A stretch of DNA of 64,000 nucleotides from Juglans regia (Eukaryota; Streptophyta; Magnoliopsida; Fagales; Juglandaceae). A program made the translations under genes and the position numbers. The notes below the pieces were generated by a model. It was not told where the DNA came from. It searched no databases and saw only the letters and a list, made by a program, of their open reading frames with translations. The DNA lies in the NCBI RefSeq assembly GCF_001411555.2, contig NC_049902.1, forward strand, positions 16,739,920-16,803,919, in the 5' to 3' direction. Below, in pieces: positions 54,410 through 64,000 of the stretch (positions within the stretch are counted from its first letter, which is position 1; each line of letters starts with the position of its first letter).

Positions 54410-55477
54410 TGTAACACCCGGGCCCAGCACCTCACCCATTTTATTTTGGGATTTATATATATGAAAAACCCATTTGAGATTTCGAGTAAATTTTTGGAAT
54501 AGACTATGGTCCTATTATTTTTAGTTTTGGCAGATAGCAAATTTTTATGGGCTCACCAATTTAGTTGAATTCATTAAATTATTTTGGATTAGATGGAAAT
54601 TTTTTCGGGACCGAGAAATTTGTGGGACAAATTGGAATATTGCAGAGTTATCAAGGTCCAAAATTCAAGGAAAAAGCCCTTTCTGATTAAATTTATATAC
54701 TACTCAAAATGTGGGCCTAAATATTTGAACTGGGTTCTACCCGATCACCCCAAGGCTCACACCCGTTTGCTGTAAACTTGGAGACCCAACATGCAGTTTG
54801 TTTTTAAAAACTACGTCTCTTTCCATTAGTCACAACATGCAAGTCTGTACATGTATCTATACACATCATGCGCAGCCTCTAGCACGTACTTCATTCATGC
54901 ATCATAGGGTTTTCAGAGAAGAGAGCGTCAAGCGAGGAGATGAAGAATCAATAGAATCCACAATCTTTATTTTATAGCTCTTCTTTTATTATATTATTTT
55001 TATTCTATTATTAGTTTATTTAGTTTATTTTATAGATATATAATTATCTATACATATAAAACTATACTAAACAACAGCTCCCACAGACCCCACAGCCTCC
55101 AGTCCATGTCCAGGAAAACAACTAAAGCCTCATCAACCACCTGTAGCCTCTACCCCTTCGCCCCTGTTGCTTAGATCAGCATCAAGTCGTTGCAACGTGA
55201 GAGGACCCCTTGTCGACAGCCATTGCCACGAACGAGATCCCTCTGCATGATGGAAGACACTAGCAACTGCCCAACCCACCGGAAACCATAGTGCCCCCTT
55301 GCTTAGCCACTGCACAGCTCCACGACAACCACCTATATGAAGAACATGAGTGTTGCAACCTCTGTTCTTCCTAGTCAAAAACATAGTAACACCGTGTGAG
55401 GGCCAAACTTGATTCGACCACCCTGTTCAGAGCACCACCTCATCCAAAAAGTCTACTGACAACCTGGAGAGCCACTG
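54410..55477 (+). repeat. S 3' LTR (cut at the right)
   Basis: Starts TGTAACACCCGGGCCC and shares its first ~95 bp with 47435. It is interrupted at GAGCCACTG (55477) by a family A LTR; no TGTTACA end was found downstream. Confidence 0.7.
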
Positions 55478-56142
55478 TGATATGAACTCGTGGGAATGGA
55501 ATCCCTTGAACCTACAATCAAATTGAAAACTCCCCAAGAAAGTCAAAATCAAGTCAATGGATGGAGAATCTACATCTGATGAGAACTTATTTCAAGAACC
55601 TAGATTATATTAAAATCTAGACCCGTTGAAGAACCTGTCTCAAGAACCCAAATTACAAGGAGGAACGTCACAAAGGTTATCTTTGGTAAGTTTAAAAGTT
55701 CAATCAAGAACAAGAAGAGTAAAAACTCAACTCACAATGAAAAAATTCTTCATTGTGAGTTAAAGCAAAACCTAATTAAAACCCTAACCAAAATAAATCC
55801 CCATCTTCCAAAAATGCTCCTTGTGTGAATAGTGATGCATCTACAGTGCAGCTACAGTACTAGTTACAGTAAAACCCTAACCCTAGCTCAATAAAATGCC
55901 CCTTGTGTGAATAGTGCAGCATCTACAGTGCAGCTATAGTACTCGCTACAGTAAAATCCTAATCCTAGTTCAATAAAATAATAACTTTCCCAACATGCCT
56001 TTGCATAGGCCTCCCTTTAGTCCTTCCCATAATAAATCCAATTATTCTAAACTAATAAAATAAGTCATTTAAATGAATTAAATAAGTTGACAGCCTTCAA
56101 GTGTCCAAAGCCTTTAAGTCATGTTGTTGCCCTCTTCTATAG
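55478..56142 (-). repeat. Family A LTR, truncated, with internal 81-bp duplication
   Basis: A minus-strand LTR lacking its start. A segment of about 81 bp (55812-55892) is repeated directly at 55893-55974, including GTGCAGCTACAGTAC and CTCAATAAAAT. A larger internal loss removes the stretch next to the TATA region (AAATTCTTCATTGTGAGTTAAAGC). Confidence 0.8.
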
Positions 56143-56919
56143 GTGATATGAACCCGCGGCAAAGGAATCCCTTGAACCCACAATCAATTTGAAAACACCC
56201 CAAGAAAGCCAAAATCAAGTCAATGGATGGAGAACCTAGACCCGATGAAAACTCGTTTCAAGAACCTAGATTATATTAAAATCTAGACCCGTTGAAGAAC
56301 CCATCTCAAAAACCCAGATTACAAAGGAGGAATGCCACAAAGGTTGTGATTTACCTTTGATAAGTTTAAAAGTTCAATTAAGAACAAGAGGAGTAAAACT
56401 CAACTCACAATGAATAAATTCATCAAATTTCATAAAATTCATGCTCTGATTAGAATGAGGCAACATATAGTATTTAAAGCAAAACCTAATGAAACCCTAG
56501 CCAAAATAAACCCCCCATCTTCCAAAAGTGCCCCTGGATGAACAGTGCCGCGGCTACTATGCTCGGCTACAGTAACCCCGAACCCTAGTTCAATAAAATA
56601 ATAACTTTCCCAACATACCCTTGTATAGGCCCCCTTAAGTGCTTCCTATAATAAACTCAATTATTCTAAACTAATAAAATAAGATTTTTAAATGAATTAA
56701 ACAAGTTTAAAGCCTTCAAGTGCCCAAAGCCTTTAAGTCATGTTGTAGCCCGTTCCATAGCTTATCAAATGAATCAAAACTGAATCTTCATCCTTTAAGC
56801 TTATCTTGAATGTTGGGCTCTTGCTAAACTCGTCCCAAGTCGATTGCATCAATTCTTGTAATTGGTCCATCTGGAACTTGCAAAATATTTGTAGACTAGG
56901 CCCACCTTGGTTCCCATCA
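56143..56919 (-). repeat. Complete family A LTR
   Basis: 777 bp, TG/CA ends. Flanks ATAGG and GCATC do not match, so it is not a simple solo LTR; it may be one end of a deleted element. Confidence 0.85.
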
Positions 56920-56946
56920 GCATCGCTGCCCCACCTGCCACATTAG

Positions 56947-57254
56947 CCTCATTTTCAGAAGTTTATGAAATTTGATGAATTTATTCATTGTGAGTTGAGT
57001 TTTACTCCTCTTGTTCTTAATTGAACTTTTGAACTTATCAAAGGTAAATCACAACCTTTGTGGCGTTCCTCCTTTGTAATTTGGGTTCTTGAGACGGGTT
57101 CTTCAATGGGTCTAGATTTTAATATAATCTAGGTTCTTGAAACGAGTTCTCATCGGGTCTAGATTCTCCATCCATAGACTTGATTTTGGCTTTCTTGGGA
57201 AGTTTTCAAATTGACTGTGGGTTCAAGGGATTTCATTCCCGCGGGTTCATATCA
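56947..57254 (+). repeat. Family A LTR 3' fragment
   Basis: Plus-strand LTR from CCTCATTTTCAGAAG (just after the TATA region) to TTCATATCA at 57254. The start is missing. Confidence 0.8.
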
Positions 57255-57694
57255 GATGCCTTTAAGGTATATATGCTCTTTCTCAAATTAAACCATATAT
57301 TTACCCATTTAATATGTCCAAATATTGTTGTGACAAATCCGTTTGTTTATCATTGCTAACATTGGGTGTGTGCATCGCAGAAAGTTTCAGCTCAAAATTA
57401 GGAGCACCGAAAATAGCAGGCGATTAATCACACATCAGAACGTAAATCATTCGTCCGATTACTTGAGCAAAACGTATGAGGATGCAAATAATTTCTTTTC
57501 ATTTCAATAGACTTGTCCAAATTCTGAACTCATATCCCACAATAAATATTGTCCTCTACATGTGGAAAGAATTTCTGTTATTTTTGTGACAGTGTTACAT
57601 TACTGTTGGGTAGTGGTTAATCATAGCATTTGGGCTTAAAATGCACATGTCCAATAAAGTTTTTTTATATGAAAATATATTCTTATACTCATTA
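57255..57694. other. Interval without recognisable features
   Basis: About 440 bp of AT-rich, non-repetitive sequence; no ORF or RNA gene was seen. Confidence 0.5.
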
Positions 57695-58221
57695 TGATAT
57701 GAACCCGTGGGAATGAATTCTCTTGAACCCACAATCAATTTGAAAACTCCCCAAGAAAACCAAAATCAACTCAAAGATGGAGAATCTAGACCCGATGAGA
57801 ACTCGTTTCAAGAACCTAGATTATATTACAATCTAGACCCGTTGAAGAACCCGTCTCAAGAACCCAGATTACAAAGGAGGAACGCCACAAAGGTTGTGAT
57901 TTACCTTTGATAAGTTCAAGAGTTCAATCAAGAACAAGAGGAGAAAACTCAACTCACAAATAAAACTCAATATTGTCTAACCCCTCAAATGAGGCTACAA
58001 AGAGTTTTTAAACCCAAACCAAATCAAAACCCTAGCCAAAATAAAGCCCCTTTTACCCAAAATTACCCTTGATGAACAGTACCGGCTACAGTGACCCCTA
58101 CAATAAATTGATGAAACCCTAGTTTCTAAAAAGTAACTTTCAGACCCATCTTGAGTGTTGGGCTCTTGCTAGCTTCATCCCAAGTGGATTGCACCAATCC
58201 TTGCATTGCTTCCTTGATCTT

Positions 58222-58964
58222 TGATATGAACCCGTGGGAATGAAATCGCTTGAACCCACAGTCAAATTGAAAACTTCCCAAGAAAGCCAAAATCAAGTCT
58301 ATGGATGGTCTAGATTATATTAAAATCTAGACCCATTGAAGAACCCGTCTCAAGAACCCAAATTACAAAGGAGGAACGCCACAAAAGTTGTGATTTACCT
58401 TTGATAAGTTCAAAAGTTCAATTAAGAACAAGAGGAGTAAAACTCAACTCACAATGAATAAATTCATCAAATTTCATAAACTTCATAATCTGATTAAAAT
58501 GTGGCCACATAGAGTATTTGAAGCAAAACATAATGAAACCCTAGCCAAAATAAACCCCCCATGTTCGAAAAGTGCCCCTGGATGAACAGTACCGCGGCTA
58601 CTGTGCTCGGCTACAGTAACCCCTAACCCTAGTTCAATAAAATAATAACTTTCTCAACATACCCTTGCATAGGCCCCCTTAAGTGCTTCCTATAATAAAC
58701 TCAATTATTCTAAACTAAGAAAATAAGATTTTTAAATGAATTAAACAAGTTTAAATCTTTCATGTGCCCAAAGCCTTTAAGTCATGTTGTAACCCGTTCC
58801 ATAGCTTATCAAATGAATCAAAACTGAATCTTCATCCTTTAAGCTTATCTTGAATGTTTGGCTCTTGCTAAACTCGTCCCATGTGGATTGCATCAATTCT
58901 TGTAATTGGCCCATCTGGAACTTGCAAAATATCTGTAGACTAGGCCCACCTTGGTTCCCCATCA
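58222..58964 (-). mobile_element. Solo family A LTR with target duplication ATCTT
   Basis: A 743-bp LTR in P's LTR, flanked by ATCTT at 58217-58221 and 58965-58969. The P LTR reads through (aagaagatcaaggaagcaatg on the minus strand) once it is removed. Confidence 0.92.
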
Positions 58965-59046
58965 ATCTTCTTGGTCCTGGATCTTGTTATTGGCCTATCT
59001 GGAACTTGCAAAGGATCTTTAAGAGTAGGCACACCTTGGTTCCTAT

Positions 59047-59905
59047 CATTCCCCCTCTCCTCAAAATGATTCAACCTCGAATCTTCACCTACATCAAAAG
59101 GAGAAAGATCAAAAACATTGAAAGTTGCAGAAACTTTATACTTACCTGGAAGATCCACTTCATATGCATTGTCATTAATTTTCTCAAGAATTTGGAAAGG
59201 TCCATCTCCTCGAGGATGCAACTTAGTCCTTCTATGGGCTGGGAATCTTTCTTTGCGCATGTGAACCCAAACCCAATCTCCTGGTTCAAAGATGACACGC
59301 CTTCGTCCTTTATTGGCTTGGGAAGCAACCCTTTCATTTTTTTGAGCAATTTGAAGCCGTACCCTCTCATGAAGTGACTTCACCAACTCCGCCTTCTTTT
59401 GTCCATCCAAACTACTCCTCCGGGATAGAGCATCAGCAACAATGTTCTCCTTACCTTGCTTGTAACGGATGACATAGGGAAAGGTCTCAATATATTCCAT
59501 CCATCTAGCATGCCTTTTATTCAACTTACCTTGACCCTTGAGATGCTTCAATGATTCATGATCGGTGTGAATCACAAATTCCCTTGGCCATAGGTAGTGC
59601 TTCCATAGGGTACTTCAAGGATGCCCCACTTAACTTTTCACTAAAGAAGGCTATGGTCCGCCTATCATGCATCAAAACGGCTCTAATCCCTATTCCTGAG
59701 GCATCACATTCAATCTCAAAAGTTTTGTTAAAATCCGGTAATGCTAACACAGGTGCAGAGCACAATCTTTCTTTAATAGTGGCAAAAGCATTCTCTTGAT
59801 TAGCCCCCCAATAAAACCCAACATTCTTTTTAATTACCTCAGTGAATGGTGCAGCAATGGTGCTGAAGTCCTTCACAAAACGCCGATAAAAGCTAGCTAA
59901 GCCAT
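59047..59905 (-). pseudogene. P pol relic: RT end, RNase H and integrase C-terminus fused
   Basis: Minus-strand frame 59556-59905: HGLASFYRRFVKDFSTIAAP (RT/RNase H connection), GANQENAFATIKERL, FEIECDASGIGI (RNase H catalytic Asp region) and [16 protein letters not shown] short gap and shift near 59575 follow. The second frame has [36 protein letters not shown], then jumps in frame to [34 protein letters not shown] and [22 protein letters not shown]. So zinc finger and integrase core are deleted, while the integrase tail remains. It places the family in Ty3/gypsy. Confidence 0.9.
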
Positions 59906-59911
59906 GAAAGT

Positions 59912-60632
59912 TGATGGGAACCAAGGTGGGCCTAGTTTCAAAGATATGTTGCAAGTACCAGATGGGCCAAATACAAGTTCAAGGGCTTAAACGATGAAGA
60001 TTATGCTTTGATTCATTTCATAAGCTATGGAAAGGGCAACAACATGACTTATAGGCTTTGGACACTTGAAGACTTTCAACTTATTTAATTAATTTCAAGG
60101 ACCTATTTTATTTGCTTAGAATAATTGGGTTTATGCCTATGCAAGGGCATATCGGGAAAGTTATTATTTTATTGAACTAGGGTTAGGGTTACTGTAGCGA
60201 GTTACCGTAGCTCCGTACTGTAGCCGTGGCACTGTTCATCCAGGGGCACTTTTGGAAGATGGGGGTTTATTTTGGCTAGGGTTTCATTATAATTTGCTTT
60301 AAATACTCTATGTGGCCACATTTTAATCAGATAATGAAGTTTATGAAATTTGATGAATTTATTCATTGTGAGTTGAGTTTTACTCCTCTTGTTCTTAATT
60401 GAACTTTTGAACTTATCAAAGGTAAATCACAACCTTTGTGGCGTTCCTCCTTTGTAATCTGGGTTCTTGAGACGGGTTCTTCAACGGGTCTAGATTTTAA
60501 TATAATCTAGGTTCTTGAAACGAGTTCTCATTGGGTCTAGGTTCTCCATCCATTGACTTGATTTTGGCTTTCTTGGGGTATTTTCAAATTGATTGTGGGT
60601 TCAAGGGATTCCTTTCCCGCGGGTTCATATCA
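59912..60632 (+). repeat. 5' LTR of Q
   Basis: 721 bp, TGATGGGAACC to TTCATATCA, shorter than element 1's by losses in the first third (GGGTTTATGCCTATGC joins early). The 3' LTR shows the same join at 63985-64000. Primer site TGGTATTCAGAGCAAGG at about 60635. Confidence 0.93.
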
Positions 60633-60965
60633 TTTGGTATTCAGAGCAAGGTTTCCAATCAGGTCTGATTCTATCTTTTAATTTTAGCATCCTTAAATTT
60701 AATTCTAGGGCTTCATTGTTCTAGGGTTGCCAAAAAAAAAAAAATAGAAACAAAAAGTAGGCTGCCGAAATTCTTAGGGTTTTGGGTTTGGCTGAAATTT
60801 GCATCACCTAGGGTTTCAAAATTCTAGGGTTTCCTGCATCTCTAAGTTTGTCAATTGCTTGGAGTGTCGTTCCATTGATTCTCTTCTACTTCATTGTCCA
60901 TGCTTGTGTGTTTGAATTCAATTGGTTGGTTTTCACAACTGACTATTGCTGTTTGTGGATGAATT

Positions 60966-61067
60966 AGAGAAAAGAAAAGAAAGGAAAAGAAAAGAAAAGA
61001 AAAGAAAGGAAAGGAAAAGAAAAGAAAAGAAAAGAAAATTCGAAAAAAAAAAAAAAAGAGAAGATGA
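60966..61067 (+). repeat. Homopurine leader tract of Q
   Basis: About 100 bp of A/G only (AAAAGAAAGG repeats), as in element 1 but with a different unit count. Confidence 0.85.
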
Positions 61068-61368
61068 AGAAAAGAGAAGGTAGCATATTCAAAGTTGCTA
61101 CATAGTTACAACAAAGAGAAAGAAAGAAATTTGTTGATTAAACCTTATGATCAAAGGGGCTGCTGCATACATCACTCAAGTTGGTATCTTGTCTTATTGT
61201 TACTCTTTCATTCGTATAACTTCATTGATTCTCGTGTCATTTTTATTCCTTCATGTTTCTCTTGTTCTTGTTTCCTGGATCTAATTACTAGTTGGGATAA
61301 TACAAGGTTGTATTGTCTTGATTTAGTTCAACTAGTTCTTAAAGAACTTGAGTGGGAAAACTCTTGAG

Positions 61369-61504
61369 GTAAAAGGCAAGAGAGTGTGAGATTATTATCG
61401 AGTAAAAAGCCAATTCAGAGTTACACACGAGTGGAGTGTCATTATTTGAGTGTAAACACGTAAGGGAGTGTGTGAGGTTTTTCACTAACATTCTTTTTGT
61501 GCAG
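61369..61504 (+). other. Candidate leader intron of Q
   Basis: Donor-like GAGGTAAAAGG at 61369, branch-like CACTAAC, and acceptor TTCTTTTTGTGCAG ending 61504; 136 bp, identical in length to element 1. It removes upstream leader sequence just before the ATG at 61511. Confidence 0.35.
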
Positions 61505-61510
61505 CACATT

Positions 61511-63847
61511 ATGATGTTTCATAGGAGTGACTCATCACCAAAGGAGATGGTAGATAACACATCCTTTGTGTTGCAAGTCATGCAACAACAGTTTGAGAAG
61601 TTGAACTTAGTGTTGGGTGAAGTGAGGGATAGGATGGATCATCAAGATGTGGTAATTAGAAATCTTCATGGCAGGAGAGATAGGAGGCGTCCCGAGTTTA
61701 GTGTTGAAAATGGGTATGAGAATGAAGAGTATGGTGATTCTCTTGTTACCAGGCATGCACTCAATACAGAAATTAAGATGGATGATATAGAGCAGAAGAG
61801 TGAGAATATTTTTTATACTAGATGCCACATCAACAACAAGGTATGTAGTATGATCATTGATTTGAGGAGTTGTATTAATTTGGCTAGCACTACTTTAGTT
61901 GAGAAATTGAATTTACGTACCTTGAAACACCCTAGACCATACATGTTGCACTGGTTGAGTGATTGTGGGGAGGTTAGGGTAAATAAGCAAGTGCTAGTTT
62001 CTTTTTCAATTGGAAAATACCAGGATATGGTGCTTTGTGATGTAGTGCCTATGCATGCTAGTCATATTTTGTTAGGAAAGCCATGGCAGTATGATAGGAA
62101 GGTGATCCATGATGGGTTAAGGAACATGTACAGTTTTGAAAAGGATGGAAAAACAATCAAACTTGCTCCTTTAACTCCAACACATGTCCATGGGGACCAA
62201 TTGAAATTGAAAAGTGAGGTTGCTCAAAAAAGAAAGAGTGAAAATGAGAGTGATCAAAAAAGAAAAAGTGAAAAGGAGATTGAGCAAACAAGCAAGAGTG
62301 AAAGTGAGATTGAGCTGAAAAGCAATAGTGAAGATGAGATTGAGAAGAAAAGAAATAGTGAGACTGAAATGGAGAAAGGCAGAGAAAAAGAGAGTGAAAA
62401 GAAAAAAGAGTGTGAAAGGGAAAAAAAGAGTGAAAAAGAAAAAGAGAGTAGAAAGAAAAGAGAGTATGAAGAAAGTGAGAGAAAAACAAAGAGAAAAGTG
62501 ACTTTTTATGCTAAGGCAAGTCTTAATCCTAACGAACTTGACGTATGTTTGCCTAGTATTGTTGTCTCTTTGTTGCAGGGATATGAGGTCGTGTTTTCAA
62601 GTGGTGTATTGAGTGGATTGCCACCCATTAGGGAGATAGAGCACTACATTGATTTTGTGCCAGGTGCAACAATTCCTAACCGACCTTTCTTGGAAGAACA
62701 TGAGTCATTGACACACTTAAAGGGAGAAGGTAAGTTGTTGACTATAATGCGTGCTAAGCGGGAGGATTGTATTGAGACTTTTGCTCATGTATTCAAATAC
62801 ACACAAGGTATGGAAACTTTTGTGGTTGATGCTTTAGCAAGAAGGTATGTACTTATCTTCATTTTAGATGCAAAATTGTTGAAACTTGAATATGATAAGG
62901 AATTGCATGCTAATGATGATGACTTTGCTATTGTATATGGAACATGTGAGAAAGCATCGTTTGGTAAGTTCTATAAACTAGATTGGTACTTGTTTATAAA
63001 GAATAGATTTTATGTACCTACTAGTTTTATATGTAAGTTGCTTGTGTGCGATGGACATGGTGGTTTGTTGGGTAACCATGGTGTAAGGAAGACTTTTGTT
63101 GTGTTGCATGAACGTTTGTGGGAATATCATTTGCCTTTCAATGACGTGTTGCATGAACATTTGTGGAAGTATCAATTGCCATTCATTGATGTGTTGCATG
63201 AACGTTTGTGGGACTATCATTTGCCCTTCATTGAGTTTGCATATATTTGGAGTAGTCATTCTGGTGTCAAGAAAATATTAGACATTTTGTATGAACATTT
63301 ATGTTGGTCTAAGATGAAGAGAGATGTCAATTGTATTTGTGGCAGGTGCATTACATGCAGAAAGGCCAAATTTATACTTTTGCCACATGGGTTGCATACG
63401 CCCTTACCTATTCCTAGTGAGTCATGTGTAGACATATCTATAGACTTTGTTTTGGGGCTGCCTAGGAAAGAAAGGAGTAGAAATTCTATTTTTATGGTTA
63501 TGGATGGATTTATAGAGTTTGCATATAACAGGACCATGCATACTACCACTTTATATTCTCCTTTTGAAATTGTTTATAGACTTAATCTATTTACTCCTTT
63601 AGATTTAATATCTTTATCTGTTGACAACAGGAGTAGCTTAGATGGATGTTCTCAAATTCTTGAACAAATTAATGACAATGCATATGAAATCAATGATAAT
63701 GTTACTAACATTTTTCCCTTTGATCCAGGTGGAGATTCGAGGTCGAATCCTTTTGAGGAGAGGGAGAATGATGGGAACCAAGGTGGGCCTAGTTTTAAAG
63801 ATATGTTGCAAGTACCAGATGGGTCAAATACAAGTTCAAGGGCTTAA
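61511..63847 (+). CDS. Intact fusion ORF of Q: gag-N, degenerate protease, KES, RNase H/integrase scraps
   Basis: About 778 uninterrupted codons from MMFHRSDSSPKEM. Order: coiled-coil gag N-terminus (residues ~1-60); protease region with IIDLRSCINLAS (~115-130) and HILLGKPWQYDRK; KES spacer (~235-330, shorter than element 1); SFYAKASLNPNELD-like segment (TFYAKASLNP here); deletion of RT; RNase H end ESLTHLKGEGKL; linker VPTSFICKLLVCDGH; three 15-residue repeats (63101-63235). An integrase zinc finger with CICGRCITCRKAK follows, then ISIDFVLGLPRKERSRNS with the first integrase Asp, then an in-frame deletion of the core (MVMDGFIEFAYNRTMHTTT). The tail crosses the polypurine tract into the LTR. 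No RT. Long ORF retention without polymerase is unexplained. Confidence 0.88.
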   Translation: MMFHRSDSSPKEMVDNTSFVLQVMQQQFEKLNLVLGEVRDRMDHQDVVIRNLHGRRDRRRPEFSVENGYENEEYGDSLVTRHALNTEIKMDDIEQKSENIFYTRCHINNKVCSMIIDLRSCINLASTTLVEKLNLRTLKHPRPYMLHWLSDCGEVRVNKQVLVSFSIGKYQDMVLCDVVPMHASHILLGKPWQYDRKVIHDGLRNMYSFEKDGKTIKLAPLTPTHVHGDQLKLKSEVAQKRKSENESDQKRKSEKEIEQTSKSESEIELKSNSEDEIEKKRNSETEMEKGREKESEKKKECEREKKSEKEKESRKKREYEESERKTKRKVTFYAKASLNPNELDVCLPSIVVSLLQGYEVVFSSGVLSGLPPIREIEHYIDFVPGATIPNRPFLEEHESLTHLKGEGKLLTIMRAKREDCIETFAHVFKYTQGMETFVVDALARRYVLIFILDAKLLKLEYDKELHANDDDFAIVYGTCEKASFGKFYKLDWYLFIKNRFYVPTSFICKLLVCDGHGGLLGNHGVRKTFVVLHERLWEYHLPFNDVLHEHLWKYQLPFIDVLHERLWDYHLPFIEFAYIWSSHSGVKKILDILYEHLCWSKMKRDVNCICGRCITCRKAKFILLPHGLHTPLPIPSESCVDISIDFVLGLPRKERSRNSIFMVMDGFIEFAYNRTMHTTTLYSPFEIVYRLNLFTPLDLISLSVDNRSSLDGCSQILEQINDNAYEINDNVTNIFPFDPGGDSRSNPFEERENDGNQGGPSFKDMLQVPDGSNTSSRA
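63101..63235 (+). repeat. 45-bp x 3 tandem repeat in Q
   Basis: Three 45-bp units in frame (HLPFND, QLPFID, HLPFIE endings). The last unit runs directly into FAYIWSSHSGVKKILDILYEHLCW, so Q shows the array attached to its apparent source sequence. Confidence 0.94.
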
Positions 63848-64000
63848 ACGATGAAGATTATGCTTTGATTCATTTCATAAGCTATGGAAAGGGCAACAAC
63901 ATGACTTATAGGCTTTGGACACTTGAAGACTTTCAACTTATTTAATTAATTTCAAGGACCTATTTTGTTTGCTTAGAATAATTGGGTTTATGCCTATGCA
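63769..64000 (+). repeat. 3' LTR of Q (cut by the window end)
   Basis: Begins TGATGGGAACCAAGGTGGG after the polypurine tract GAGGAGAGGGAGAA. It matches 59912 onward apart from rare substitutions. Confidence 0.92.

Larger units (their letters stand above)
47435..55477 (+). mobile_element. Element S: gypsy-type LTR element without recognisable gag-pol
   Basis: 5' LTR 47435-47533 plus 52226-53208 (split by R), primer site TGGTATCAGAGC at 53211, a 1.2-kb interior, polypurine tract TTTAAGGGGGGGAGGA ending at 54409, and a 3' LTR starting at 54410 that is cut at 55477 by family A LTRs. The interior is degenerate; a line (AGAGTGCGCAACGAAAGTGTGG) recalls the chromovirus at 23309, and GAGGATTAATTTTATTTAAGGGG recalls its 3' end. 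It is likely a non-autonomous derivative of that type of element. Confidence 0.72.
57695..59911 (-). mobile_element. Family A element P, pol relic (minus strand)
   Basis: The 3' LTR is 57695-58221 plus 58970-59046 (split by a solo LTR, and with a deleted middle). Left flank CATTA; the 5' part lies beyond the Q insertion at 59911. The interior keeps the end of RT/RNase H, absent from all other copies here. Confidence 0.82.
59912..64000 (+). mobile_element. Family A element Q (runs off the window)
   Basis: 5' LTR 59912-60632, leader, one long ORF, polypurine tract, and 3' LTR from 63769 to the window end. It inserted in P (left flank AAAGT). It is the copy with the best coding capacity. Unlike elements 1 and U it has a single polypurine tract and keeps the integrase zinc finger. 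Confidence 0.93.

Overview
The window is repeat-dense plant nuclear DNA, probably from a woody eudicot. The evidence is a nuclear gene for a chloroplast protein (PSBY), plant-type Ty3/gypsy, Ty1/copia, LINE and TRIM elements, and tRNA-iMet primer sites. Species cannot be read from the sequence; an order-level guess such as Fagales would be weak inference. Only one ordinary host gene is visible (PSBY, 42672-43286, minus). Almost everything else is transposable elements, mostly nested in one another.

The dominant repeat, called family A here, is a Ty3/gypsy family with about 0.75-0.86 kb LTRs (TGATGGGAACC ... TTCATATCA). There are about twenty complete or partial LTRs. Named copies: X (1-2135 and 7083-7846, minus), element 1 (2136-7077, plus, with 5-bp target duplication ATAAT), Y (7847-8779), Z (8828-12901), W (16422-39436, split), V (19844-36715, split), U (20905-30313, minus, target duplication GCATC), R (47534-52225, minus), P (57695-59911, minus) and Q (59912 to beyond the window). 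Copies that retain internal coding sequence keep parts of gag, protease or integrase but have lost reverse transcriptase. P alone keeps an RT/RNase H piece, showing which lineage the family came from. The young copies (1, U, Q) still carry long ORFs. These join a gag N-terminus, a protease with an altered active-site triplet, a Lys/Glu/Ser repeat, RNase H/integrase scraps and a 15-residue tandem repeat.

From 8.8 to 41.8 kb the window is a seven-layer nest. A LINE (8780-41760) holds element Z and a solo LTR T (14051-40157). T holds W, W holds V, V holds a Ty1/copia element (20765-34879), copia holds U, and U holds a 5'-truncated chromovirus (22617-27100). Split coding frames in the LINE and in W gag, plus target duplications for copia and U, support the order.

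From 41.8 to 47.4 kb lies the least invaded stretch: PSBY with a short promoter, a 1.2-kb poly(A) retroposon flanked by a 17-bp duplication, and TRIM elements. From 47.4 to 57.3 kb a gypsy element without pol (S) is interrupted by family A copy R and by further LTRs. The window closes with pol relic P and the best coding copy, Q, which runs off the end.

No tRNA, rRNA, CRISPR array or bacterial feature was seen.
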